Source of the DNA: DASQUK01 sp963813485
GTDB taxonomy: Bacteria; Actinomycetota; Acidimicrobiia; Acidimicrobiales; VFJN01
Assembly (NCBI GenBank): GCA_963813485.1
Contig: CAWEZE010000017.1
Coordinates: forward strand, 62,001 to 126,000
Reading direction: 5' to 3'
DNA length: 64,000 bases
Positions within the stretch are counted from its first letter, which is position 1; each line of letters starts with the position of its first letter. The notes beneath the pieces are model-generated. The model was not told the DNA's origin. It ran no database searches and saw only the letters and a program-made list of their open reading frames with translations. The position numbers were made by a program, and so were the translations under genes. Positions 1 through 9,133 of this stretch are shown piece by piece.

Positions 1-1753
1 GACGCCGACCGGTGCCGCGCCCTCACCGGACATCACGACGCAGCGGACAGGCTCGAGGCATTCGAGACAGCCAACCTCTTCCTGGGCCGTGTCGGCACCG
101 ACACGGGGACCTATCGCTTCCACCAGCTTTTCCGCGATGTCCTACGAGGCTGGCTGTCGGCACGAGATCCCGACCGGGTCAAGGCGCTGCACGCCGCCGC
201 CTCGCGCTGGTACGAGCAGCACGACGACATCGCTCGCGCGGTACGCCACGCCATCGACGGAGCCGACGCCGACCGTGCCTTCGCCCTTGTCCGCGACCAT
301 GCCGCCAGCGGGTATTTCGGTGGCGGCGCCGGGATCAGCTCGTGGATCTCCGAGCTCGGGAGCGAGGTACTCTCCGCGCGCAGCGACCAGGTGCTCGACT
401 ACATCGTTGTGCTCCTCCTGGCCGGCTGGATCGACGAGGCCGGACGTTGGCTCGCCTACTTGGACACCCTCCCATCCGCCGAGCCCAGCCCCCGATTCGC
501 GGCGCGGCACTCGATGGCGAAATCCGTGTGGCTCGGCTCCCGCGGGGAGATCCACGCGGCCGTCACGCACGCCGAGGATGCCGTGCGACGGTCGGTTTTC
601 GGCGAGGATCCCTTCGTCGACGCAGCCCCACTCAATCTCATCCGGATGTACGACTTCCTGGATCGGCCGGCCGACGCTCGAGCCGCCTATCGCGACGCGA
701 TCGACCGGTGGGCACCCAACCCGTTGATGCAGCAGGTAATGCTTGCGGGCGCGATCGGGGCGGTCGAGCTCGAGTACGGCAACCTGCGGCTCGCCGGCGA
801 ACTAGCTGGGCACGCGGCCGCGACGGCGCGGCGACTCGGGGCCGAGCGGCACTACGGAGCCTCGGATGTGATGCGCACGCTCGGCGCCATCGAGGCCGAG
901 GCCGCTGACCTGACCACCGCCGAACGGTACCTCGAGGCCGCGCTCGACATCGCCACACCCGGTCGGCCGCCGTTCGCGCTGTTGAGCCTGGTGGAGCTGG
1001 CCCGGGTCGCGTTGCGGCGCGGCGAGCTCGACGAGGCGCTCCACCGGTTGGACCGGGCACGGGGTTTCCTTTCCCCGGACCTGAAGTCCCCGCTCGTCAT
1101 ACACGTTGATGCACTCGAAGTACGGGTCCAGGTCGCGGCGGGCTTCGAGGTCACCGCCGACCAGCTGGCCCGGCTGGGCTCGGGTCGCCGTCGCGTGATC
1201 GCCGAAGCCGAGTACCACGCCCGGAGGCGCGACCCCAAGGCCGCGGCCGCATGCCTGGAGACGCTCGACCCAGGCGCCGAGCCGAGACAACAACTCGAGC
1301 GCTGCCTCGTCGAGGCGCAGATCGGGCTGCTCGAAGGCGATGCGACCCAGGTCGACCACCAGCTCGACAGGATCCTCGACCTGTCCCGATCGCAGGGCTT
1401 CGCCGCGCTCCATCACTGACGCAGGCATGGAGGTCACCCTGGCGCTCGACGCCCGGCTTCGCCGAAGCGCCCCGGAGCCGCCCCTCCAGGCGCTGGAGCG
1501 TGCCGTCGCCGAGGCGAGCAGCCGGCCCATGCCCGTCGGGCGCGGCGCGTCCGCCGACGACGCCGGCTTGACCACCCGCGAGCGCACTGTGCTCCGCTAC
1601 CTCCCCACCCGCCTGAACAACCGCGAGATCGCGTCGGACCTCTACGTGTCAATGAACACACTCAAGTCCCACCTGCGGAGCACCTACCGCAAACTCGGCG
1701 TCGAATCCCGAGCGGCGGCGGTCGAGCGAGCGAGGCACTCCGGTCTCCTGTGA
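1..1753 (+). CDS. MalT-like LuxR-family transcriptional regulator, 5' partial, frameshift near 1411
   Basis: The reading frame is already open at base 1, so the ATPase part lies outside the window. What is seen starts in the winged-helix region (YRFHQLFRDVLRGWL) and runs through a TPR-like sensor domain. It meets a stop at 1419 after FAALHH. The missing C-terminus continues in the next frame from about 1411 (ITDAGMEV...) and ends in a clear LuxR helix-turn-helix: LTTRERTVLRYL, NNREIASDLYVS, LKSHLRSTYRKLGV. One extra base near 1411 explains the break. Members of this family are large ATP-dependent activators (MalT/LAL type) that bind DNA through the C-terminal HTH. The inducer cannot be told. 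It is either a sequencing indel or a recent pseudogene. Confidence 0.85.
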
Positions 1754-1837
1754 CAGCAGCGGCAGACTGGCTGCCACCCGCCCGTTCACGCCGACCGTCG
1801 AGCACCGCGAGGAGTCGTCCACTCCGCGCCCGCTGGA

Positions 1838-1854
1838 TCATCCCTCAAGGATGA
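1838..1854 (+). promoter_or_regulatory. Palindromic TCATCC...GGATGA site upstream of the SHOCT gene
   Basis: The sequence TCATCCCTCAAGGATGA is a near-perfect inverted repeat, TCATCC and GGATGA around a short centre. It sits about 90 bases before the SHOCT gene at 1942. Its half-site resembles the TTCAYCCC half of the promoter motif found repeatedly at 42-63 kb. Membership of that motif family is inference. Confidence 0.35.
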
Positions 1855-1941
1855 GGACACGGACGGCGACGTCAGCCATGGTGCGCGGAACCGAGTGTGT
1901 GCAGCGGGATCGCAAAGCACACGCAACCTGGAGGGAGCGTC

Positions 1942-2241
1942 ATGGGATTGATGTTCCGTCGTCGTCGACCCGTGGCTCGCCTTGCGGTCGGCGCCGCAAC
2001 CGCCGGTGTCGCCTACAGGGCGGGAAAGCGACGGGCCGAGCAGGACCAGTACAACCAGGAGGCGGCCGGGGCGTACGCAGCCAGCCAGGACCAGCCCCCG
2101 CCGCCCCAGTACGTCGCTCCGCCTCCTGCCTCGACCGGCGGCGAGGTCGACGAGCTCAGCCGGCTCGTGCAGATGCACGACTCGGGCGCGCTGACCGACG
2201 AGGAGTTCGCGGCCGCCAAGGCCCAACTGCTCGGCACGTGA
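1942..2241 (+). CDS. SHOCT domain-containing protein
   Basis: This 99-residue protein begins at an ATG with a good ribosome site (GGAGGG, 6 bases upstream). The N-terminus is basic, followed by a short Ala/Gly/Val stretch that could dip into the membrane. A Gln/Pro-rich linker follows (QDQPPPPQYVAPPP). The C-terminal 30 residues form a SHOCT helix pair: LSRLVQMHDSGALTDEEFAAAKAQLL. SHOCT is a short C-terminal oligomerisation module found in many small actinobacterial proteins. The exact role is unknown. It lies 25 bases upstream of an NTF2-like gene and may be co-transcribed with it. Confidence 0.8.
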   Translation: MGLMFRRRRPVARLAVGAATAGVAYRAGKRRAEQDQYNQEAAGAYAASQDQPPPPQYVAPPPASTGGEVDELSRLVQMHDSGALTDEEFAAAKAQLLGT

Positions 2242-2266
2242 ACGACTGCAGCGAAGGGAGACTGGC

Positions 2267-2695
2267 ATGGCTTCGACCGCCTCGGCCCAGGCGAGCGCCA
2301 TGCGGCGCCTGCTCGACGCCACGGTCACCGGCGACCGCGCCGCGATGGCCGATCTGGTGACCGCCGATGTGACAGGGTGGTCTCCCAATCTGTTCGTGAC
2401 GTCACGCGACGAGCTGCTGGCGGCCGTCGAGCAACGAGAGGATGCGTTCTCCGGGATCGAGGTCCGCGTCCAGGCGCTCGACCAGATCGGCGACAAGGCG
2501 GTCGCCGAATGGCACGTGGCGGTCGACCATACCGGTCCCTTGGCGGTCGATGACGACCTGGTGATCGAACCGACGGGCAGGCGGCTCCACGTCTCGGGGG
2601 CCACGGTCGCAGAGTTCGACGGCGACCGCATCTGCGCGTTCCGCAGCTACTTCGACGACCTCGCACTCATCGAACAGCTCTTGGTCGACGAATGA
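2267..2695 (+). CDS. SnoaL/NTF2-like nuclear transport factor 2 family protein
   Basis: This 142-residue protein has the NTF2-like pattern: an N-terminal helix pair (ASAMRRLLDATVTGDRAAMADLV), the phrase VTADVTGWSPN, then alternating strands that end in GDRICAFRSYFDDLALIEQL. SnoaL-like polyketide cyclase and ketosteroid-isomerase relatives share this cone-shaped fold and length. The substrate cannot be read from the sequence. It starts at an ATG after AAGGGAGA and follows the SHOCT gene closely, so the two are probably one transcript. It may be a small stress-related binding protein rather than an enzyme. Confidence 0.75.
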   Translation: MASTASAQASAMRRLLDATVTGDRAAMADLVTADVTGWSPNLFVTSRDELLAAVEQREDAFSGIEVRVQALDQIGDKAVAEWHVAVDHTGPLAVDDDLVIEPTGRRLHVSGATVAEFDGDRICAFRSYFDDLALIEQLLVDE

Positions 2696-2702
2696 CCCGA
2701 TC

Positions 2703-2719
2703 TCATCCCGTCCGGCTGA
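2703..2719 (+). promoter_or_regulatory. TCATCCCGTCCGGCTGA motif before the DUF7144 gene
   Basis: The site TCATCCCGTCCGGCTGA lies about 100 bases before the DUF7144 gene at 2817. It resembles TCATCCGGATCGGGTGA at about 44.6 kb, which also precedes a DUF7144 gene. The parallel placement is why it is reported. A role as operator or -35 region is inference. Confidence 0.3.
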
Positions 2720-2816
2720 CGACGCGACTGGGCACCCTTCGTACCGTCGGCTCGACCGATCCCATGTGAACCCGGCAGTGGTCTGGTCGGGAGAAACGAC
2801 AGAGAGGGACGCGAAC

Positions 2817-3245
2817 ATGGCAACGACAGAGAGCGGCCAGCAGATGTCGGCGTCGTACGACGAACCGACCGGCTGGACCGGATGGATCACGTTCGCCGGC
2901 GCGATGTTGATCATCGGCGGAAGTCTCAACCTCCTGTACGGCATCGTCGCAGCCGTCAACGACGACTGGGTGGTCTGGACCAATAGCGGCGCCGTCTACC
3001 TCGACCTGTCGGAGTGGGGCTGGGTCCACATCATTCTGGGCAGCGTCGTGTTGCTCAGCGGGTTCGGGGTGTTCACCGGCAACATCCTCGCTCGGACCGT
3101 CGGGGTGATCGTGGCCGGCATCAGCCTGCTCGTGAACTTCTTCTTCATCCCCGTCTACCCACTCTGGGCACTCACTGTGATCGTCATCGACGTCCTCGTG
3201 ATCTGGGCCCTCACCGCTCACGGCGGGGAGATGCGGCAGGTCTGA
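2817..3245 (+). CDS. DUF7144 family four-helix membrane protein
   Basis: This 142-residue protein is predicted to cross the membrane four times: about residues 22-46, 65-85, 89-108 and 113-132. The start is an ATG with AGAGAGGGA before it. A soluble, polar N-terminus of about 20 residues precedes WTGWITFAGAMLIIGG. The WGWVHIILGSVVLLSG segment after helix 1 and the closing VIWAL are typical of the actinobacterial DUF7144 family, whose function is unknown. A paralogue with the same layout is encoded at 44673-45062. Both are preceded by a TCATCC-type motif, so they may answer to the same signal. Confidence 0.8.
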   Translation: MATTESGQQMSASYDEPTGWTGWITFAGAMLIIGGSLNLLYGIVAAVNDDWVVWTNSGAVYLDLSEWGWVHIILGSVVLLSGFGVFTGNILARTVGVIVAGISLLVNFFFIPVYPLWALTVIVIDVLVIWALTAHGGEMRQV

Positions 3246-3320
3246 GGCGCCGTGATTGTGGATACCCGTCCCGGGATGGAACGCCCCGGACCTACAGACA
3301 TTTTCGAGGAGGACGTGATA

Positions 3321-4142
3321 ATGCAAAGTCATCTCGTGATCGATTTCCCGATCAATGGTCCCGCCAACGCCGAGGCGCTTCGCGAAAAGCTGCCCCCGTT
3401 GATGCCCGATCTCGCGAAAGTGCAGGACGACCTCAATACCGTGCATTTCTCTCGTTTCATGATCGAGGGAGACGAGAAGCTTCTCTTCGTTTCGGACATC
3501 GACGGCGCGGGCGACCAGCACATCGAGCGGCTCGTGGAACGCGCGGGTCTCGTGTTCGACGCCATCTTCGAACACGTGGACGACCCTCCTGCCACGCCCA
3601 CGACGGGCAAACCTCAGCCGGTCGTCAAATGGCTGAAGGATCATGTCCGCGACCCTGTCGAAACGTACTTCGCTTACGAGGACGCTACGGTGCAGGACAT
3701 CAAGGCGTGCGCGCGTGCGGCGGGCTTCACGGGCAATACGTCGCAGGACACCTTGCTCACGTACATGTCCATCAAGTCAGGGCACAGCCTTGCGTTGATG
3801 GAGGCCGCAGAGGCCGTTCGAGACGAGGCCTATGCAGCGACGGATGCTGTTGGGACGCTGCACTTCTCCGATTGGGTGTTCTTCGAGGACGAGCACTTGG
3901 GCTTCTTCACCATCTACGACGGTGCTTGGGACAAGTACATCCAGGACTTCGCCGAGAAGCTTACGATCGCCTTCGATGCGGTCTTTCCCCATATCGTTGG
4001 CGCGCCGCCCACCCCAGTAGCAAAGAACGCCCCGGCGTTCCATAAGTGGGCCTTGGAGAACAACTATCCGTCCATCGGCTTCTACAGCGCCTATCCGGGC
4101 CTCGGGGTGCTAGATATTCGAGCCCTGCTCGCCGATCGCTAG
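3321..4142 (+). CDS. Protein with duplicated about 90-residue domain, partner of DyP-type peroxidase
   Basis: I do not recognise a named family. The 273-residue product (ATG after GAGGAGGACG) contains an internal duplication. Residues about 40-129 and 179-268 align along their whole length: TVHFSRF with TLHFSDW, FVSDIDGA with FTIYDGA, GLVFDAIFEHV with TIAFDAVFPHI, PPATP with PPTP, and VQDIKA with VLDIRA. The spacing is the same in both copies. The alternating strand/helix pattern would suit a pair of ferredoxin-like domains. The gene ends 36 bases before the DyP-type peroxidase, whose own fold is built from two ferredoxin-like domains, so a partner or regulatory role is a reasonable inference. 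No signal peptide or transmembrane segment is visible. Confidence 0.7.
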   Translation: MQSHLVIDFPINGPANAEALREKLPPLMPDLAKVQDDLNTVHFSRFMIEGDEKLLFVSDIDGAGDQHIERLVERAGLVFDAIFEHVDDPPATPTTGKPQPVVKWLKDHVRDPVETYFAYEDATVQDIKACARAAGFTGNTSQDTLLTYMSIKSGHSLALMEAAEAVRDEAYAATDAVGTLHFSDWVFFEDEHLGFFTIYDGAWDKYIQDFAEKLTIAFDAVFPHIVGAPPTPVAKNAPAFHKWALENNYPSIGFYSAYPGLGVLDIRALLADR

Positions 4143-4178
4143 TCACACACGACGACGACTTGATGGTCTTGGTGTCAG

Positions 4179-5726
4179 ATGGCCTCGGGGCTTGTCCACC
4201 GGTCGCTTCCTCGACAGCGTCATGACCGCCGAGAGATCGAAGGCGATTCGGAGGACCTGAAGGGGTCCGCGCTCGATCTCGCGGACATTCAGGGGTTCGT
4301 TCTCCGCGGTTACAGCATGCCGATGGTGCGGCACTTCTTGTTGGCGGTAGGGGCTCCGTCACAAGCGCGCAGGCAGCTCGGACGGCTCGTGAGCGGCGAC
4401 GAATCCGAGACCCCACAGATCACCACTGCCGAGGACTGGCACGTTGGATTCGCGCCCGGACCGGGAGACAATCCCGCCGATGCCCCGCGTCGCACGCCGG
4501 ACTATTGCCTCAACATCGGTATCACCTGGCTCGGACTGATTGCGCTAGAGGTTCAGGAACGCGTCCCAAAGCTGTCGTTCAAGTCATTTGGCGCCTTCGT
4601 CGAAGGAGCCGCGGAACGAGCGGAGCTCGTTGGAGATACCGGTGAGAGTTCGCCCGAGAACTGGATCGGCGGCTTCGGAACGGGGAACGATCACGTGCTT
4701 GTCACGCTGCACGCCATCAGCCCGGAGGCGATGGCGACGTACAGCGACCGGTTGATCACCTGGTTTTCCGAGCGAGGCGCCTTTCGGGAGATCTGGCGCC
4801 AGGATGGGATGGCGTTGATGGAGATGCAGAATGGCCAACCCGTACCGACCTTCAAAGTCCACTTCGGCTATACCGACGGCCTCACCACGCCCACCATTCG
4901 CGGCGGCCCGGAGAGTTATCAACCCGATCACCAGCAGCCGTGTGAGCCATGGCTGTTCGTCCTGCGCGAAGACGCTGGGAACTACGTGGTACCCGAGCCA
5001 CGAGCTCTGGGGCGGAACGGCAGCTTCGCCGTCTTCAAGAAGGTCGAGACGGACGTCGTTGGCTTTGAAGACTTCTTGCAGTCGAACCGAGACAAGATCG
5101 ATCCGGAACTACTGGCCGCAAAGCTGTGCGGGCGGTGGCGCAATGGCGTTCCCCTCGCCTTGTCACCCGAGACAGATAGCCCTGCGGGAGGGATCTCACC
5201 CGAACAGTTGAACGATTTCGAGTATGTCGCTTCGGATGGTGCGGGTGATCCGAAGGGGATCCGCTGCCCTGTCGGCGCGCACATACGCCGTGTCAATCCA
5301 CGAGGCCAACCGGTCGTGGGCCAAGGGCGACCCGGCGGCAGCAACAACTCTCACCGGTTGATTCGCCGCGGGATGCCGTACGGACCGACCTACGATCCAG
5401 GGAAGCCGCACGATGGGGTCGAGCGCGGGATGCTCTTTCATTTCATCGGCTCCAACATCGAGAACCAGTATGAGTTCGTGCTGCGACGTTGGGTGAACGA
5501 CAGCGAGTTCGCCGGGGGCGTCAGGCTCGACCCGAGGTCGAAGGATGCGCTGGTCGGCACCCAGGACCCGGCGGAGAGCATCTTCGTCATACCTCAGGCT
5601 GGTGGGCGTCCGCCGATCGAGGTAACAGGCTTCTCGAGCTTCGTGACGACCAGGGCCGCTGCGTACGTGTTTCTGCCGAGCATCACAGCCATCAGCCTCA
5701 TCGCCAACTTGGGAGAAGGCCTGTGA
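4179..5726 (+). CDS. DyP-type heme peroxidase
   Basis: This 515-residue protein carries the diagnostic DyP marks. The GxxDG-type motif is FGYTDG at residues 229-234, with the catalytic Asp at 233. The probable heme ligand His is at about 368 in CPVGAHIRRVNPR. The RRGMPYGP segment follows. DyP peroxidases use H2O2 to oxidise dyes, lignin-like phenolics and other bulky substrates. The length and long inserts fit the large class C/D-type DyPs. No Tat or Sec signal is seen, so it is probably cytoplasmic. No clear ribosome site precedes the ATG. The last codons run directly into integrase-derived sequence, so the true 3' flank has been replaced. Confidence 0.9.
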   Translation: MASGLVHRSLPRQRHDRREIEGDSEDLKGSALDLADIQGFVLRGYSMPMVRHFLLAVGAPSQARRQLGRLVSGDESETPQITTAEDWHVGFAPGPGDNPADAPRRTPDYCLNIGITWLGLIALEVQERVPKLSFKSFGAFVEGAAERAELVGDTGESSPENWIGGFGTGNDHVLVTLHAISPEAMATYSDRLITWFSERGAFREIWRQDGMALMEMQNGQPVPTFKVHFGYTDGLTTPTIRGGPESYQPDHQQPCEPWLFVLREDAGNYVVPEPRALGRNGSFAVFKKVETDVVGFEDFLQSNRDKIDPELLAAKLCGRWRNGVPLALSPETDSPAGGISPEQLNDFEYVASDGAGDPKGIRCPVGAHIRRVNPRGQPVVGQGRPGGSNNSHRLIRRGMPYGPTYDPGKPHDGVERGMLFHFIGSNIENQYEFVLRRWVNDSEFAGGVRLDPRSKDALVGTQDPAESIFVIPQAGGRPPIEVTGFSSFVTTRAAAYVFLPSITAISLIANLGEGL

Positions 5727-5729
5727 TCC

Positions 5730-6001
5730 GCCACCGACTCGCCATCCGCCAGGCGGACCACCTTCCGGTCACCGCGCTGGGCGGCGATGAAGTCGAGCAC
5801 GTCCACCGAACGCACCTCGAGCGGATCCCTCGCCACCACGCCGAAGAACGTCTTCAGATCGAACGCCGTCGCCCGCACCGTGTTCGGTCGGGCCCGTCCA
5901 GCCACGAACATCAGATAGCGATCCACCAGCGGGTGGCCCAGCTCATAGCGGACTCCGCCGGACGGATCGGCGGCACGGATCAAGCACGGAGACGACGTCA
6001 T
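5730..6001 (-). pseudogene. Tyrosine integrase, N-terminal fragment truncated at its 3' end
   Basis: Read from the ATG at 6001, the minus strand encodes the SAM-like core-binding domain of a tyrosine recombinase: HPLVDRYLMFVAGRARPNT, AFDLKTFFGVVARDP, VDFI-type helix, RGDRKVVRLADGES. Homology stops abruptly near 5732, next to the stop of the DyP gene. The catalytic domain (R-H-R-Y residues) is missing. The remaining open frame beyond that point is antisense to the peroxidase gene. This is the 5' quarter of an integrase left by a deletion or rearrangement. Confidence 0.75.
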
Positions 6002-6472
6002 CCCCGCACGCTCCCAGCCCCCGGTGAGATGCACGCGGATACCAGATGGATCACCCGTGTATTAGGCGATCTGTCGTGGCTCGACCAGACGGTCTCGGCC
6101 GCCCGAATCGGTGATCTGGACAGGCTGTAGGACGTGCCTCCGAAGCGCCCGGCGTCGGCGTCGGGATGCCGCCCAGAGCGATACTCGCCTCTGAGGCACG
6201 TGCCTGTCCCGGAAGCCAGGCCGGAGGATGGGCGAATCACTTCGCCCATGGCCACGTCAGCGTGAACGGCGACCCGCACACGCGACTGGTTGCCCCTGTT
6301 GCGGTGAGTCCACAGAGGTGCCAGCGAGACCGACCATGGCGAGCCGCTGGTGCTTATCCGGGTGCCTAACGGGTGCTTATGTAGGCGAACTAGACACGAC
6401 GTCATGGACTCGCGGGAGGACAATGTCCTGCTAGACGGACTGAATGACACCGACTGGACGATCAGGACTCGC
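6002..6472. other. Interval without recognisable gene (element remnant flank)
   Basis: No reading frame here resembles a known protein on either strand. The open frames are short and have no good ribosome sites. It lies between two integrase fragments and just before a tRNA-Gln fragment, so it is probably scrambled DNA from an integrated element. Confidence 0.5.
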
Positions 6473-6514
6473 CTTTGGAGCCGGTTGTTGCAGGTTCGAG
6501 CCCTGCCCCCCGAG
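6473..6514 (+). other. 3' fragment of tRNA-Gln(TTG): probable attachment-site core
   Basis: The 42 bases fit a tRNA from the anticodon loop to the discriminator base. The loop is CTTTGGA with anticodon TTG. The 3' anticodon stem is GCCGG, the variable loop TTGTT, the T-arm GCAGG-TTCGAGC-CCTGC, the acceptor 3' strand CCCCCGA, then G. The expected 5' half (acceptor, D-arm) is absent upstream, and GCA replaces GCCA at the end. A tRNA 3' end placed 31 bases before an integrase fragment is the classic form of an att site left by a tyrosine-integrase element. Confidence 0.65.
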
Positions 6515-6545
6515 CAACAAAGGCGCTGCTATATAGCTCACAATC

Positions 6546-7251
6546 CGGCGGCAGTTGCGCATCGACACCGCCATCTCGGGCAAGCGGGTGAAGACGACCA
6601 AGACTCGCAAGGAGCGTGGGATCTTCCTGGATGCCCAGACGGTTGCGATGCTGCAGCGCCCACTGTGAGCAGATGGACGAACGGGCTGAAGCGTGTGGCG
6701 TCGAGATCCGCTCGAACGGGTTCGTCTTCAGCCTGGATCCGGACTGTTCGCGGCCGATGCCCGCCGAGTACTTGACGCAGCGGGTCGCGGTGCTGAAGGA
6801 GCACGTGGGGATCTCGAACGAGCCGCCCGAGACCGTCGAGCTGGAGGACGAGGCGTTGCGGCTGTTCCGCCAACCGGCCGCGCCACGACGACCGGGCCAG
6901 ACGGGTCCCGCGCCCAAGGGCGGGATGTCGGTTCCCGAGATCGGGCGGCGGCTCGGCCGGTCCCGGCGCTGGGCGGAGCTGGCGGTGCGCTCGGCGCGGC
7001 GCCGGGAGGCCGCAGCGGCGGCCGGTGGAGTCGAGTACTTCGATGGCTCGATCTTGGCGCTGCGGAAGTTCACGTCCTCGGAGCTGCTCGACGCCGGGTT
7101 CAACATCAGCATGGTGGCTCAGCGCCAGGGCCACGGACCCCAGGTGGTCGTCAAGCACTACGCGAAAGCCCGGCCCTCGGCCGATCGCAAGGCGGCTGAC
7201 CACTTGGGTCGGGTTGTCCACGGCGGGGCACGCCGGTCGACGCGGCGCTAG
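6546..7251 (+). pseudogene. Tyrosine integrase, C-terminal fragment with frameshift near 6660
   Basis: Homology to actinobacterial tyrosine integrases begins at about 6546, immediately after the tRNA fragment, with ISGKRVKTTKTRKERGIFLD. It breaks at MLQR near 6660 and resumes in the next frame as HCEQMDERAEACG. The segment MPAEYLTQRV follows. The C-terminal catalytic region is recognisable: LRKFTSSELLDAGFNISMVAQRQGHG, and VKHYAKARPSADRKAADHLG with the catalytic Tyr in HYAK. An inserted HTH-like stretch (MSVPEIGRRLGRSRRWAE) is typical of this subfamily. The N-terminal half is absent and one base is inserted, so no active recombinase is expected. Confidence 0.8.
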
Positions 7252-7439
7252 GCCGGCGGTTGAAGCTCGGCCACAGAGTTCTCGATGATCCGTTGGATTC
7301 CGACTCGCGGGATCATGATCCGCCGGCCGAGGCGGACGGCCGGGAGCTCGCCACACACGACGAGCTCGTAGGCGAACGCCCGGGACACCCCGAGCAGTTC
7401 GGCGGCTTCGCTGACTGTCAGGACAGGACGCTCATCCAC
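7248..7439 (-). CDS. Excisionase-like helix-turn-helix protein
   Basis: This 63-residue protein matches the HTH_17/excisionase family: VLTVSEAAELLGVSRAFAYELV, then GELPAVRLGRRIMIPRVGIQRII. Such MerR-like winged-helix proteins (Xis, AlpA type) direct excision or act as small repressors in integrated elements. It is convergent with the integrase fragment and shares four bases with its 3' end. That is unusual, because xis normally lies just upstream of int on the same strand. The arrangement supports rearrangement of an old element. The gene itself looks intact. Confidence 0.75.
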   Translation of the reverse strand: MDERPVLTVSEAAELLGVSRAFAYELVVCGELPAVRLGRRIMIPRVGIQRIIENSVAELQPPA

Positions 7440-8534
7440 TGGACGGACCTCCGTTGTCGTGGTTCCCTGCTTGTCGAACTAGGCCCGTCAGCGCCGCGAG
7501 GGGTCGCGCCTGCTCCTGCGAGTTCCGTCAGCCCAGAGCGCGGACGAACAGAGCCGTCGCCAGCCGAGTCGTACTCCCACGATCAGACACCGATGGCCTC
7601 GATGTCGCACCGCAAATTTCGCGGGTGCGGGGTTGGAGGTAGCGGACGATGGCGTCGACGATCTTGGTCACCGCCCGGCCGGCGCGCCCAGCGGGTGATC
7701 GTGAACCTCACCGGGTCACGCTCGGGGGACGGCCAGCAGGTGCCCCGCAGGGGCACCTGCAAGGGTGTGCGCGCCGGATCTGGGGGTCGGAGACGACGGG
7801 TCGGGCAGGGCGGGGGACGATGTCGGAGGACGGCCGGGCGGTCGGGGGACGGTCATGGTTGCCGAAGGGCACGGGAGGGGCGCGGGGTTGGAGCTGGTGG
7901 TGGCGGGCGGTGATGTGGGCGATGTCGAGGGTGGCGTCGGTGTCGGGGGATCGGTCAGGCTGGGCGGCGGCCAGCTGGTCGAAGACGTGGCCCGGGCGGG
8001 CGCAGCTTCCGCGCCTTCAGCGGCGCCACCTGGGTACACACACCCAACTCGGTCAGCGCCATCCCGAGGCGCACCACGGGTTGGACGCCCATTTGGGCTG
8101 CTCGCTCAGGTGGTCGATGAGCGAGCCCAGCTGCGGCCCACGACACAGCGGTCAAGCGGTGTCACGGCAGGCCCGGCAGGCGTTGGCAATCATGACGGGA
8201 GGACGGCAAGGGGAACGCTCGGGTGCACGTACGCGTGAATGGCGGTTGCAGGAGCACGTCAGGGGCGTCCGGTGGGGGACGAGGAGGTGAATGCCGAGGG
8301 GATCGCTGCGTGTTCATATCGACGCAAGCGGGACAACTCCAAGTCCGGACCGGCGCCGTTTGGCGGTTGTCCGGTCCGGGAGTGGCGTCCACCGCTCTAG
8401 AGAACGCAGCCCACGGGCAGTCCGTCGCCGCCGCTCAACACAGATCGGATCCGCGACGGGTGGTCCCGTGGTGCGCGCGTGGCAACGAGTGCCATCAGAT
8501 GGGACGCGGCGGCGTCGGTCTTGGCTGGAGCTAT
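7440..8534. other. About 1.1 kb without a recognisable gene
   Basis: The longest minus-strand frame (about 7716-8039) encodes a Pro/Thr/Ser-rich stretch that looks like out-of-frame high-GC sequence. Short stretches in different frames look protein-like (for example LGSLIDHLSEQPKWA near 8090-8130, and TKIVDAIVRYLQPRTREI near 7620-7680, both on the minus strand). They are separated by frame changes. I read this as a decayed accessory gene or genes next to the element remnant and cannot name them. Confidence 0.4.
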
Positions 8535-8539
8535 CGGCG

Positions 8540-8964
8540 CCTCGGCTTCAGGCGAGGGCGCTTCCGATGTCGTCGAACGCTGCGGCGAGCAGCTCAGAGT
8601 ACAGCGGGTGGGGAGTTCAAGGCCGTCAAGCTCGTCCCTACGGAACCACCGCAATTCGCTGTCTCCTCCGGGGCCCGATTGGCGATGGCTCCCTCCCATT
8701 CGGTCACGAGCCAGATGGTGAGTTCGATCGGCACCGACTCGTCTTCGAGGTGTCGCCACCACTCACTTGTCGTGGATACGTCGACGCCGAGTTCTTCCTT
8801 GAGCTCTCGCCGAAGCGCCCCGGCGAGGCTTTCGTTTTGCTCGACATGTCCCCCGACCATGTCCCAGACGCCGGCGAACTGAGCTCGCGTCTCGTGCGAT
8901 AGCCGAGCAGTACACGGCCGTCCTTGAAGACGAGTGCTCCGACCATGCGGTTCGAGGACATCAC
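8540..8964 (-). pseudogene. Nudix hydrolase broken by three frameshifts
   Basis: Three frames must be joined to give one Nudix protein. Frame one is MMSSNRMVGALVFKDGRVLLGYRTR. Frame two is AQFAGVWDMVGGHVEQNE onward. Frame three is GDSELRWFRRDELDGLELP. A last shift near 8615 restores LYSELLAAAFDDIGS. The Nudix box is perfect: G(x5)E(x7)REL(x)EE(x)GV, read as GHVEQNESLAGALRRELKEE and LGV. Nudix enzymes hydrolyse nucleoside-diphosphate-linked compounds. With shifts near 8880, 8655 and 8615 in about 425 bases, the gene is either decayed or badly sequenced, but the intact box argues for recent damage. Confidence 0.75.
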
Positions 8965-9133
8965 CCTTCCTGTCGGGTTCCGAGGAGCCGACAGCCCTCG
9001 CGGGTCCGCCGGCGGAGAACCCTGCTAGGCGTCCGTCCGAGAGGGCATACGCGCCGCCGCAGTGAAGGAAGTCACCGAGCCCACACGAGTCCGTAGTGCC
9101 GAGAAGCTCGCATACACCATGACCTATCGGCTC

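Noticed and set aside
6462..7112. Minus-strand frame ending GLEPATTGSKGES
   Set aside because: That end is a translation of the tRNA-Gln fragment, and the rest is antisense to the integrase fragment.
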